Of a DNA stretch of 64,000 nucleotides, positions 17,423 through 26,315 are shown in pieces. The notes under the pieces were generated by a model that did no database searches, was not told the DNA's origin, and was given only the letters and a program-made list of their open reading frames with translations. How positions within the stretch are numbered: the stretch's first letter is position 1; every line of letters begins with the position of its first letter. The DNA comes from Pseudomonadota bacterium (GTDB taxonomy: Bacteria > Desulfobacterota > Syntrophorhabdia > Syntrophorhabdales > Syntrophorhabdaceae). The DNA lies in the NCBI GenBank assembly GCA_026388315.1, contig JAPLKA010000118.1, positions 16,299 through 80,298 on the forward strand, written 5' to 3'. Position numbers and translations under genes: made by a program.

Positions 17423-18457
17423 CTAAAACTCTCCCCAGTAAGGGCTTAACGCCTTTTTAACTTTATGTACAGCCTGAACAACGCCATCGGAGGGGTTGCC
17501 ATGCGTATCCTTGCTGTACATAGGTGTGCCCCTCATTTCCATGATTACCGCCTTTACGGAATTGGTAAGCCCGGTCACATCGTATCCACCCTCAAGGGCA
17601 AAAAGCGTTTTGCCATTTGAATGTTTTTTGGCAATATCGAGAAGTATGCGGGTCATTGCAGCATAACCGGCTTCTGTTACACCCATACCGCCGAGCGGGT
17701 CATTGTAGTGGGTATCGAAACCTGCCGATACAAGCACCGCCTCCGGTTTATAAAGGTCTGTTATCGGGATAAGCACATTGTTGAACACATATATATAATC
17801 GGCATCATCCATCCCCTGTGAGAGGGGAACGTTCACCGTATATCCTTTCCCGTCGCCGTCTCCAACCTCATCAAAATGCCCGGTTCCCGGGTAGTAGGGG
17901 TACTGGTGGGTGGAAAAATAGAGTACACCGGGGTCTTTATAAAAACTGTGCTGCGTTCCGTTGCCGTGGTGGAGATCGAAATCCACTATGATCACCCTCT
18001 TAAGACCATGTCTTTTCTCAAGGTATCGTGCAGCAACCGCAATATTGTTAAATATGCAGAATCCCATTGCCCGGTTGTGTTCGGCATGATGACCCGGCGG
18101 TCTCACGAGGGCAAATCCGCTTTCAACCTCAGCATCCATCAATGCATCCGCAAGATTCAGCGTCCCTCCTACAGCCATACGTGAAGCTTCATATGACATC
18201 GGGGACGTGACGGTATCCGGATCAAGCCTCCTCTGTACCTTCCCCGATGTTGCTGCAATAGAATCAATGTAGGAATGCTCGTGAATAAGAGCAATCTCTT
18301 CATGGGTGGCCATTCTCGGGGGTATATACACTATCCCCTGATTGTCCATATTGTTAAGCATAGAATATATAGATTTCAAACGTCCGGGGTTTTCCGGATG
18401 GTAATCATCCGTAATGTGCTCTAAATATATTTCATCTCTTACGATACCAACGCTCAT
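17423..18457 (-). CDS. Histone deacetylase family (acetoin-utilisation/APAH type) deacetylase
   Basis: 344 residues from ATG 18457 (GGAGGT five bases upstream; a longer frame to 18469 lacks spacing). The arginase/deacetylase fold motifs are intact: HPENPGRL, RPPGHHAEHNRAMGFC with the catalytic His pair, IVDFDLHHGNGTQ with Zn ligands Asp and His, FSTHQYPYYPGTG, SAGFDTHYNDPLGGM with the third ligand Asp, and LEGGYD. Bacterial members remove acetyl groups from polyamines, acetyl-lysine or small amides. The true substrate is unknown. Confidence 0.9.
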   Translation of the reverse strand: MSVGIVRDEIYLEHITDDYHPENPGRLKSIYSMLNNMDNQGIVYIPPRMATHEEIALIHEHSYIDSIAATSGKVQRRLDPDTVTSPMSYEASRMAVGGTLNLADALMDAEVESGFALVRPPGHHAEHNRAMGFCIFNNIAVAARYLEKRHGLKRVIIVDFDLHHGNGTQHSFYKDPGVLYFSTHQYPYYPGTGHFDEVGDGDGKGYTVNVPLSQGMDDADYIYVFNNVLIPITDLYKPEAVLVSAGFDTHYNDPLGGMGVTEAGYAAMTRILLDIAKKHSNGKTLFALEGGYDVTGLTNSVKAVIMEMRGTPMYSKDTHGNPSDGVVQAVHKVKKALSPYWGEF

Positions 18458-18587
18458 AACTACCTCCATATGCTCAGATTATTACCTTTTACCACAAAAA
18501 TCAAGGTAAAGAAAACCTGGAGTTTCCTAATCTTTGTTTATTCGATGTGGCCGGAACACTGTTTTGCTCTCTGCTCCCTGCGCTTTC

Positions 18588-18690
18588 TTACCCTTGCTAA
18601 GGTTCGCATCCATTCGGCCTTCTAACTTGCCGCTGGGCTTCGAACAAATCAGGCCGTCCCAGTCGCGGCACTGGCCGCGGGCACATTTCT
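18588..18690. repeat. Dispersed repeat B, copy 1
   Basis: It matches 58449-58545 with substitutions and small gaps. The identical core is CTTCTAACTTGC followed by CGCTGGGCTTCG (18619-18642), then CAAATCAG and CTGGCCGCGGGCACA. Beyond it, GGGCAC...GTGCCC can pair. It lies in the gap 18458-19018, which holds no gene I can support. Confidence 0.6.
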
Positions 18691-18803
18691 GCTTACCGAC
18701 AGGGTGCCCAAGAAATGCTCGAAGTCGCGACTCACAAAAAGTTCTTCCTGCCATAATTATGAGGAAATTGTGGAGCCTTTTGTGTAAAAACCATGCAATT
18801 TCT

Positions 18804-18825
18804 CAACACCGACCTGTCGGTGTTG
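18804..18825. repeat. Perfect 10-bp inverted repeat
   Basis: CAACACCGAC-CT-GTCGGTGTTG, without a T-run on either strand, so it is not a standard terminator. A comparable perfect hairpin lies near repeat B copy 2 (58577-58597). Confidence 0.6.
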
Positions 18826-19018
18826 TCACTCATCCTCGTTTTTAGCATTATCCTCCCCACTCTTATACCTACAGTTGTCATCTTCCATATACTTCTCACA
18901 TGCAGATAGAGGAATGCAAGGCATGTTATTCAGATTGCACCATATCCCACCTGAAGAAAAAAGTGAAATTCCAAAGATATCAAAAAGGTCATCCTCCACA
19001 GCAAACCACCTTTTTATT

Positions 19019-22000
19019 TTATACCACTCCTAATTGGATATATCCACCTTTTAGCTTAATAAAATCAATGAGTTTTCCGTAAATAGGCTTTTTTGTCAAT
19101 ATCGCAGGGCAACCCAGAATAATGAGGTGGTTTTTTGCCCGCGTCAGGGCTACGTTTAACTTCCTATCGACCTTACCGTCGCTTGTTAAAGATTCCAGCA
19201 AGTCCAGTTGATGGGCATAGTTCACCGCAAAGGATATTATGATTATGTCCCTTTGGCTTCCCTGATAGCGCTCTACCGTATCGATAGTTATTTGTTTTTG
19301 TAAATCAGGCGGAATCCCTCCATTGAGAATAATATTCGCTATTTGTGCCCTATAAGGCGTAATTACCCCAACGGTTCCTTCATTGAAGTCATCTTGGTAT
19401 ACGTCTTTAATTGTCTTTACTAATGCGCCTACAAGCATAGCTTCATGATCATTCCGTTTGGATTTGCTTTCCCTCTTTGTGGGAATAAAAACCACCCTTG
19501 CACTCGATATTACTTTCTCATATATATTGAACGAATCTACTGCGAATCTGTGCTCTTTCACCTTTTGGTGTGGAGAGATACTTTTAAGCTTACCTCCATA
19601 ATATTCATTATTTACAAACTCGGCGATGTCTTCGTGCATTCTTCCTTGATTGGTGAGCATGCCAACAGCCTCGTTCCACCCCTTGTTTTCACAATTTTTA
19701 TACAATCTTGAAAACAGTGAATCTTTAAGGTTGGTAATACCGATTTCAGTTAAATCGTTATCTTTAACTTCAGCATCTTTTTGAATAACTATAGCCGGGA
19801 GTTGCTTGTCATCCCCGATTAAAACAAATCGTTTAAACTCCGGTAAGATTCCTATCAAGTGGGGTTCGAGCAGTTGGGATGCTTCGTCGATTATTGCGGT
19901 TGAAAAGCTCTTCAGCTTTAAAATTTCAAGATTACTCGCAAATGAAGCCTGTGTCGAAACAAAAATTCTCGTACCTTCTATCGTTTTGTAAATTTCTTGC
20001 AATGTTTTTTCTTTGAGCAACGTTGACCAATTATTTTCTTCCCTGGCTTCCTTCTTCCCAATTTTGAGAAAGGATAACCCTGCAGTTTTTAAATAATAAC
20101 AAATCTCATTTATTGCTCTATTGGTAAACGCAAGAATTATAATATTTTCATCTGTGGCATTAATGAGATTTTTCACCAGTCCAATAAGGAAAATCGAGGT
20201 CTTCCCGGTACCAGGTGGTCCCTGGACAAGAAAATAATCACTGGCGCTCAAGGCACGTTCAAGCAAGCTTCTCATGTCTGGCGTCATAGGGTCTGATAAA
20301 CGAATATGAGCTATGCTGAAAGCTGGCTTTTTTAAGCCAAGCAATAATTCTTTTTCTTGTGAATTTGCACATAAAAAGCGATATAAAGACTTATACATGG
20401 CGTCGAAATTGTTTTCCAATAAATCGTGTTCTATTGCCCAGCGGCTAAATTTATTGAAATAAGCTTTATCTACCTGCTTGTTGCGGAGTGTAATCTTAAT
20501 ATCTGAGTTGTCGATCCCATTGATAACGCATTTAAGAATCTTGGTTCTTAGAGGGTTTAAGCTATCTTCACTGATGGTAGGATAAAGTATCCCGATATCT
20601 CCTTCTCTAAAATTTGAGATAGGATTTGTAAAGAGTGTTCCTTTTCGTTTTAGGGTAAGCTCAAAATTATCGGAAATTGATTCGATTTCGAGCTCATCCA
20701 GAATCGTGTAATTTGCTCTTTTTTCTTCTAATGTGCTTTTCCATAGTCCTGCAAAACCTTCATCGCCATCATCGATGTTGCTCCCAATTTTTGCGGCACG
20801 TTGTTCTCTTGCAATGAATGAAATAAAGGTGAGAAAATACTTCCTTTCAAGATCAGTCGTACTATTACCGTTAAGAATATCATCAAACTGATTAACGGTA
20901 GAAATATCAAATCTGGGCACTACACCAAAGGTTTGTGGTTTAATCTTGAAAATAGCATCGTAATTGTTGTTTGCCAATTTATACTCATTTGCAACGATAC
21001 GATTCCTTATCCTTAAAGCTTTTTGCTTGTTCCAAAGAGATTCGTTAAGATATCGCAGAGGGAATCCATCTGAATTCGCTTTAGAATAAAGAATAGAGGT
21101 CATGCCTTTTCTCCCTGGAAATGCCGACTCAATAAGCATGTTATAGCATTCTGCTTGAATAGCATGATTTATCCATACCGAATTATCTGGTACAGCCCCG
21201 CTCTTAAGCTCTATGATGTTTTTACGGTTATCATCGTCTTTCCCTTCCGTAAGTATGTCTAGCCTGCCCTGCAAACCATACATCGGTGAGATAAAGGTTG
21301 GTTCAATATGGATTGAATGGTTTGCATATTCTTTTGCACATTCACAGATGGTGGCCATTTGCATTTTTGCTTTTTGTTTCATGTTATCAAAATCAAAACT
21401 GCTGTTTGAGCATGACACAGATAAAAACGGTAGCATGCTATCTCTGATTGCCATTTCAAAACTATGTTCAAACTTTGTTTTTGGCCTGACAATTACATCA
21501 TCGAGTATCCTGTTGACAATATTACCCAAAAGCATTGCTTCTGATGGCTCGCCTTTTTTAAATTTATTCAGAAGATATAGAAGAGGGTTTTCACCATTAA
21601 CCTGAAAGCACTCAGCAATCTTAGATGCATCAAGCAGGTAATCTGGTTCCAAAACAATGAAGGATTTGTCTGTTGTAGAATAGAATTTATCTTTGCCTTT
21701 AATCTTTTCTATTGTAAACAAGTTTACTTTTGAATATTTCCACACCAAATCGGCAAGTTCAGTATATTTAACGATCGTTTGACCGGATGGAGCGTAATAG
21801 TCCATCAAAACAAGCGTAAAAAGACCCATTTCTTCTGAAGTACAATTTAAATAGACATATTCTCTGTCGTTTTGCTGGTTTTTTGCAACACTCAATATGA
21901 TTGCCGTGACAAATGGTATTAGTTCATCTTCTTGGATCACTGATGTTTTAATTCCTAAATCAGGGCTACCTGTAATGATTCCCTGGAAAGTTTCTGGTAT

Positions 22001-22354
22001 GGGAATCTTTGAGAAATAATTTATTACTTCAGCAATAAGATTTAAGCTTGCCAAGTAATCGTTTTCCTCTGGCAGCCAATCCACTTCGTGTATAACTTTG
22101 TTGGCAAGTCTTCTTAAGGCATGTATCTTTTCAATGATTTCTCTATCGATTTTATACTTATCAAAAATATATATTGTCCTTGAAAAAAGATCAGAGAAAA
22201 ACTGTTTTTCATCTTTAGTCAATTCCTTAAAAAGACTATCCAGAACGGAACGCAGCTTAGGGATTTTTTCTTTTGCGGCTAAACCTTTCTGCTCATCGAT
22301 TTCGGTAACCTTGCCATATAGAATTTCGGCAGTCTCTTGAGATATCTGATTCAT
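19019..22354 (-). CDS. Dna2-like PD-(D/E)XK nuclease / superfamily 1 helicase
   Basis: 1111 residues. An N-terminal helical domain (1-120) has R81/R82...H89 in RRLANKVIH, resembling DUF4145/HEPN proteins. A RecB/Cas4-type nuclease follows with D366 (GRLDIL), E382-L-K384 (IELKSG) and the Q400-x3-Y404 motif. The C-terminal SF1B helicase has Walker A GPPGTGKT (712-719), DEAS (823-826), GDDKQLP (847-853), GVITPYRAQ, TVERYQGSQ and ALTRAKN. This nuclease-plus-helicase order is that of Dna2, which processes flaps and DNA ends. It starts 4 nt inside recJ, so the two are co-translated. I see no clear four-Cys iron-sulfur cluster around the nuclease. A repair or anti-phage role is inferred. Confidence 0.88.
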   Translation of the reverse strand: MNQISQETAEILYGKVTEIDEQKGLAAKEKIPKLRSVLDSLFKELTKDEKQFFSDLFSRTIYIFDKYKIDREIIEKIHALRRLANKVIHEVDWLPEENDYLASLNLIAEVINYFSKIPIPETFQGIITGSPDLGIKTSVIQEDELIPFVTAIILSVAKNQQNDREYVYLNCTSEEMGLFTLVLMDYYAPSGQTIVKYTELADLVWKYSKVNLFTIEKIKGKDKFYSTTDKSFIVLEPDYLLDASKIAECFQVNGENPLLYLLNKFKKGEPSEAMLLGNIVNRILDDVIVRPKTKFEHSFEMAIRDSMLPFLSVSCSNSSFDFDNMKQKAKMQMATICECAKEYANHSIHIEPTFISPMYGLQGRLDILTEGKDDDNRKNIIELKSGAVPDNSVWINHAIQAECYNMLIESAFPGRKGMTSILYSKANSDGFPLRYLNESLWNKQKALRIRNRIVANEYKLANNNYDAIFKIKPQTFGVVPRFDISTVNQFDDILNGNSTTDLERKYFLTFISFIAREQRAAKIGSNIDDGDEGFAGLWKSTLEEKRANYTILDELEIESISDNFELTLKRKGTLFTNPISNFREGDIGILYPTISEDSLNPLRTKILKCVINGIDNSDIKITLRNKQVDKAYFNKFSRWAIEHDLLENNFDAMYKSLYRFLCANSQEKELLLGLKKPAFSIAHIRLSDPMTPDMRSLLERALSASDYFLVQGPPGTGKTSIFLIGLVKNLINATDENIIILAFTNRAINEICYYLKTAGLSFLKIGKKEAREENNWSTLLKEKTLQEIYKTIEGTRIFVSTQASFASNLEILKLKSFSTAIIDEASQLLEPHLIGILPEFKRFVLIGDDKQLPAIVIQKDAEVKDNDLTEIGITNLKDSLFSRLYKNCENKGWNEAVGMLTNQGRMHEDIAEFVNNEYYGGKLKSISPHQKVKEHRFAVDSFNIYEKVISSARVVFIPTKRESKSKRNDHEAMLVGALVKTIKDVYQDDFNEGTVGVITPYRAQIANIILNGGIPPDLQKQITIDTVERYQGSQRDIIIISFAVNYAHQLDLLESLTSDGKVDRKLNVALTRAKNHLIILGCPAILTKKPIYGKLIDFIKLKGGYIQLGVV

Positions 22355-24078
22355 AATGATTCAGAAATGAACTCTTTGATGTTGAGGTCTATAAATTCAA
22401 GCTCACCCTGCTTTTTAATAAAGGGTGATGCGATTATGCTCAAAACCCTATCGGGAATAACTATGTTTTTTTCAAAGACAACTCCATCCCAACCCCTGCC
22501 ATTTTTATCCAGGATTTTGACAATCCTTTTGTATTTATTGTCTTTATTGTTTTTAGATACGCTAATAGGGGACAAAGAGATAAGGGGCCTGGGATTTCCA
22601 ACACCAAATGGCGATAATTTATCAAGCTGCCGCACAAAATTTTCCGTTATTTCTTCGAATTCCGCATAGACATCAAAGTGTAGCTCTCTTTTTGTCTTCT
22701 CTAAACACTGTCCCACACATGTTTCAAACTCATTTTTGAAAGGCTCAATATTGTCTTCTATTATTGAAATACCACAGGCATTCTTATGGCCTCCAAATTT
22801 TAAAAGCAGGTGCGCTACTGAAGAAATAGCTTCATGAAGGTTAATATTATTAGCACTTCTCCCGGAACCCTTCCACTGACCATTTACTTTAGTTATGATT
22901 ATTGAAGGTTTCTGAAAACTTTCAGCAAGTTTCTGTGCAACTATACCGATTGTGCCAATGGGCCAATTCTCCTTATACAAGACAATTGAACATTTGTCCG
23001 CATGGTTATTTCTATTTACAATATTTAACGCATCTTCGAGCGTTTTCTTACCCTCTTCTTGCCTATCTTGATTAGCTTGTATAATGTTTAAAAGCAGGGA
23101 TTCAGATTTACCTTCGTCTTCGCAGATAAGAAAATCTAAAGATTTTTTCGGGTCGGATACCCTGCCTGTGGCATTTATTCTGGGGATAATAATAAAATTC
23201 AAGGCATACTCGTCGATACCTTTGCGGGGTATAAGACCTTTTCTCAAAAAGGATTTAAGCCATAGCCTCGGCCTTTTTTTCATAGCATCCATGCCGAATT
23301 TCACGAGGATTCTATTGTCTTTTATAAGCGGCGCCATATCTCCTACAGTCCCCAGGGCAACAATATCCAGCTCGCGCTTCAGGTTTATTTTGTCTTTCAG
23401 CAAACCATCATTATGCATGACCCTTCTTAATGCCCACAGGAAAAAGAACGTCACACCGCAGGCCGCAAGCTCCCTTGTGGGGAAGCGGGAATCCTTCCTC
23501 TTAGGATTTATAAGGGCGTATGCCGCAGGGACTATTGCCGGAACTTCATGGTGATCAATGACGATTACATCCATGCCAAGTTCATTCGCGGCCTTGATTT
23601 CATCAACATTTGATGATCCGCAATCAACACATATAAGCAGTTTTGTGCCTCGGGCCTCAATCCTTTTTACTGCCTCAATATTCAGCCCATACCCCTCTTT
23701 TCTCATAGGAAGATAGACCTCCGCTGATAGCCCGAGGTGCCTGAAAAAATTAGTCATCAGTGCCGCTGATGTTATTCCATCGGCATCATAATCACCGTAG
23801 ATGCAGATATGTTCCATTTTCTCAATAGCCTTGATTGTTCTGCTTACCCCTTTCTCAATGTCCGGGAGTAAAAAGGGATCAGAAAGGTTATCGAGTTTCG
23901 GGTAGAGAAATGCCTCCGCTTCTTCAGGGCTTTCCATCCCCCTGGAAACAAGAATGCGTGCGAAGAGGGCAGGAACACCAAGGCCCTCTTGAATAGAACG
24001 CGCAATTTCTATTTCTTCCTTGCTATTATTTCCCTGAATGCTGAACACTGAATGCTGAACGCTATTGATCACGTGCAA
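22351..24078 (-). CDS. recJ: Single-stranded-DNA exonuclease RecJ
   Basis: 575 residues. DHH phosphoesterase motifs: GDYDADG (95-101), VDCGSS (151-156), DHH (175-177), GTVGDMAPL. The DHHA1 domain has NWPIGTIGIVAQKL and GGHKNACGIS, and a C-terminal OB-like domain follows. RecJ degrades ssDNA 5' to 3' in RecF-pathway recombination and mismatch repair. The start is unusual: ATG 24078 lies 17 bp inside pyrD, and codons 5-15 are made of the short-word array CTGAACACTGAATGCTGAAC. A GTG (codon 11) or later start is possible, because the conserved fold begins near residue 25. The downstream Dna2-like gene overlaps by 4 nt. Confidence 0.93.
   Translation of the reverse strand: MHVINSVQHSVFSIQGNNSKEEIEIARSIQEGLGVPALFARILVSRGMESPEEAEAFLYPKLDNLSDPFLLPDIEKGVSRTIKAIEKMEHICIYGDYDADGITSAALMTNFFRHLGLSAEVYLPMRKEGYGLNIEAVKRIEARGTKLLICVDCGSSNVDEIKAANELGMDVIVIDHHEVPAIVPAAYALINPKRKDSRFPTRELAACGVTFFFLWALRRVMHNDGLLKDKINLKRELDIVALGTVGDMAPLIKDNRILVKFGMDAMKKRPRLWLKSFLRKGLIPRKGIDEYALNFIIIPRINATGRVSDPKKSLDFLICEDEGKSESLLLNIIQANQDRQEEGKKTLEDALNIVNRNNHADKCSIVLYKENWPIGTIGIVAQKLAESFQKPSIIITKVNGQWKGSGRSANNINLHEAISSVAHLLLKFGGHKNACGISIIEDNIEPFKNEFETCVGQCLEKTKRELHFDVYAEFEEITENFVRQLDKLSPFGVGNPRPLISLSPISVSKNNKDNKYKRIVKILDKNGRGWDGVVFEKNIVIPDRVLSIIASPFIKKQGELEFIDLNIKEFISESL
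24033..24064. repeat. Short-word array CTGAATG / CTGAACA
   Basis: CTGAATG-CTGAACA-CTGAATG-CTGAACG is four tandem 7-base words. It sits across the pyrD stop region and inside the 5' end of the recJ frame. Confidence 0.65.
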
Positions 24079-24967
24079 TTCCTACAATATCCCCGATACC
24101 CGAACACCCGTGAGCATCCAGATATTCGTCGATTCCTCTGATAATCTTTGGTATTGCATACGGATCAACAAATGTTGCGGTGCCTATCTGGATCGCCCTC
24201 GCGCCGGCCATAAAGAAGGATATGGCATCCTCCGTGTTCATAATACCGCCTGCACCGATAATTGGTATGGGAACCGCCTTTGAGCATTCGTATACTGCCC
24301 TCAGTGCGATGGGCTTCAAAATGGGCCCTGACAGCCCCCCTTTTATGGGTATGTTCCTTGACTTGACATCTACAACCGCTGCAGGCATTGTGTTGATGAG
24401 GGTGAGTCCGTCAGCGCCCCCTTCATGGGCGGCCTGTGCAATCTCCGCGATGTTCCTGACCTCCGGTGTCAGTTTCGCAATAAGCGGTAGCTTTGTAACA
24501 CTTTTTACATGTTTTACTATTTCAAATACTGCGCCGGGTTCTTTTCCAAAGCTGATTCCACCCTTTTTAATGTTCGGACATGAAAGGTTTATCTCAAGGG
24601 CGACAATAAAAGGGTCAGGCTTGACCTTTGCAGCACATGCAAGGTATTCTTCTTCGGTAAAACCAAAAAAGTTTACGATAACAGGTGTCTTTCTTTTTTT
24701 AAAATAGGGGAAATATTCATCAAAGAAACGCTCCACGCCGATATTCTGCAAACCAATGCTGTTAATCATCCCGTTTCTCTCTTCCCACACACGCGGTGTG
24801 GGGTTGCCGTGATGCGGTTTTGCAGATAACCCTTTTGTAACATAGGTCCCGAGCGTTTCAATGCCCCAGAGCGGCTCAATTTCCTTACCATACCCCAGCG
24901 TACCCGACGCATTCATGACAGGGTTTCTCAGGGTCTTTTCAAAAAATTCTACAGTAAGATTTCCCAT
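24062..24967 (-). CDS. pyrD: Dihydroorotate dehydrogenase B, catalytic subunit PyrD
   Basis: 301 residues of the class 1B enzyme: NPVMNASGTLGYG, GLQNIGVERF, ALEINLSCPNIKKGG with the catalytic Cys base, LPLIAKLTPEV, GADGLTLINTM, GGLSGPILKPIALR, IIGAGGIM and ARAIQIGTATF (FMN phosphate site). It oxidises dihydroorotate to orotate with FMN and passes electrons to PyrK, then NAD+. It starts 19 nt inside pyrK, giving the standard PyrK-PyrD heterotetramer from one message. Confidence 0.95.
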   Translation of the reverse strand: MGNLTVEFFEKTLRNPVMNASGTLGYGKEIEPLWGIETLGTYVTKGLSAKPHHGNPTPRVWEERNGMINSIGLQNIGVERFFDEYFPYFKKRKTPVIVNFFGFTEEEYLACAAKVKPDPFIVALEINLSCPNIKKGGISFGKEPGAVFEIVKHVKSVTKLPLIAKLTPEVRNIAEIAQAAHEGGADGLTLINTMPAAVVDVKSRNIPIKGGLSGPILKPIALRAVYECSKAVPIPIIGAGGIMNTEDAISFFMAGARAIQIGTATFVDPYAIPKIIRGIDEYLDAHGCSGIGDIVGIARDQ

Positions 24968-25707
24968 AAATCGAATACAGGCCCCTCTTTACATGCCCTC
25001 TTATAGGGTTCTTTTTCGTCGATAGTTTTAATCACACAGCCAAAACACAGACCAAGCCCGCAGGCCATTCTCTCTTCAACAAGGACCTGACATGGTGTTC
25101 TGTCCTTTTCTATCAGCTTTCGGAGGTTTCTCGCCATGCCAGCGGGACCGCAGACGAATATCTGACGATCTTCACCTTTTGTTGATTCGATGTAGCTCCC
25201 AAGCAATGCTATAACATTCCCCTCAAATCCGCATGAGCCGTCCAAAGTGGAGACCATGGGATTTAAATGCAGCATATCGTTTATCAGTGATAGTTCCTCT
25301 TTGTTCGTGCACCCGTAAAATATGGATGCCTTCTTCCCCAGCCTTTTAATGAGTGTATGGACACCGGCAATACCTATACCACCGGCAACCACTATATATT
25401 TATCTGTTTTTCTGATACGAAAGGCATTCCCCAGGGGGCCAAGAACGAGTGTCCTTTCATTTTTCGGGCATTTGCTCAGAATCTCTGTCCCTTTACCCAC
25501 TACCCTGTACATAAGTGTAAGGGTATTATTGCTGTATGCATAGACGCTGAAGGGTCGCCTGAGAAACACCTCGTTGCCGGGAATTTTAAGCATAACAAAC
25601 TGACCGGGCAATACCCTGCCCATGGACCCGGATAGCCGCAGTTTAAGCGTGTAGTAATTTGATACAATGTGTTTATTCTGTATGATCGTTGCTTCTATAT
25701 CATCCAT
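24949..25707 (-). CDS. pyrK: Dihydroorotate dehydrogenase electron-transfer subunit PyrK
   Basis: 252 residues of ferredoxin-reductase type: a flavin-binding barrel with GQFVMLKIPG and RRPFSVYAY, an NAD-binding half with VVAGGIGIAGV and FVCGPAGM, and a C-terminal [2Fe-2S] motif, ERMACGLGLCFGCV and RACKEGPVF, giving four Cys. It carries FAD and the iron-sulfur cluster linking PyrD to NAD+. Other pyr genes are not in the window. Confidence 0.93.
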   Translation of the reverse strand: MDDIEATIIQNKHIVSNYYTLKLRLSGSMGRVLPGQFVMLKIPGNEVFLRRPFSVYAYSNNTLTLMYRVVGKGTEILSKCPKNERTLVLGPLGNAFRIRKTDKYIVVAGGIGIAGVHTLIKRLGKKASIFYGCTNKEELSLINDMLHLNPMVSTLDGSCGFEGNVIALLGSYIESTKGEDRQIFVCGPAGMARNLRKLIEKDRTPCQVLVEERMACGLGLCFGCVIKTIDEKEPYKRACKEGPVFDLWEILL

Positions 25708-25757
25708 GTTTCTTCTTATGCTCTCTACGCCTGTCCTCGCGTAGCGGGGGCTCCATG

Positions 25758-26315
25758 TTATTTACTGAATGACAGGTGCATTACCAGTGCATCCTCATTC
25801 GTCTCCGTATAGTATCTTTTCCTTTTGCCTATAATCTTGAACCCGAATTTTGTGTATAAACGCTGAGCATTTATATTACTCTCCCTCACTTCGAGGAAAA
25901 ACTCAGAAATGTTTCTCCTGACAACATGCGAAACCGTATGGGTTATCAATTTTGAAGCGTATCCTCTTCCCCTGTGATCGGGGTGCACTGCAAGATTCAT
26001 TATATGCGCCTCATCCTCCACAGAATAGAGCATAATATAGCCAAGGATTTCACTATTTATTTCTATTACTGAGTTTGTCGAGATGGGGGATTCTATGGTT
26101 TCTTCAAACATCCTCCTCGTCCATGGAGAGATGAATGACCGCTTCTCTATCTCCAGGATATCTATCAGGTCATCTTCCCTCATTTCCCTTACCATGTCTT
26201 CGGCATATGTTGCTGCGGCATTATCTTTTTCCGTCCGCAATCCGAAATCCCCACCTGTGCCGCGAGCGTCTTGGTGGACAGGCGCAATCCGCAATTGTTT
26301 CATTCCGTCTTTCAT
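25758..26315 (-). CDS. rimI: RimI-like GNAT N-acetyltransferase
   Basis: The GNAT fold starts near residue 41 (MVREMREDDLIDILEIE) and runs through SPWTRRMFEE, IMNLAVHPDHRGRGYASKL (acetyl-CoA loop RGRGYAS) and ESNINAQRLYTKFGFK, ending at 185. This is the RimI pattern (acetylation of the ribosomal protein S18 N-terminus), although related N-acetyltransferases cannot be excluded. ATG 26315 overlaps the mobA stop (TAATG) behind GAGGAAG, supporting coupled translation. The first 40 residues fall outside the fold and are partly encoded by a short-word array, so an internal start at 26195 is a real alternative. Confidence 0.78.
   Translation of the reverse strand: MKDGMKQLRIAPVHQDARGTGGDFGLRTEKDNAAATYAEDMVREMREDDLIDILEIEKRSFISPWTRRMFEETIESPISTNSVIEINSEILGYIMLYSVEDEAHIMNLAVHPDHRGRGYASKLITHTVSHVVRRNISEFFLEVRESNINAQRLYTKFGFKIIGKRKRYYTETNEDALVMHLSFSK
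26231..26297. repeat. Short-word repeat (CCGCAATCCG type) inside the rimI 5' end
   Basis: GTCCGCAATCCGAAATCCCC and GCGCAATCCGCAATTG flank a spacer. The same AATCCGCAATCC word appears at 52600-52650 (reverse complement GGATTGCGGATTG) and at 56051. Confidence 0.5.
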
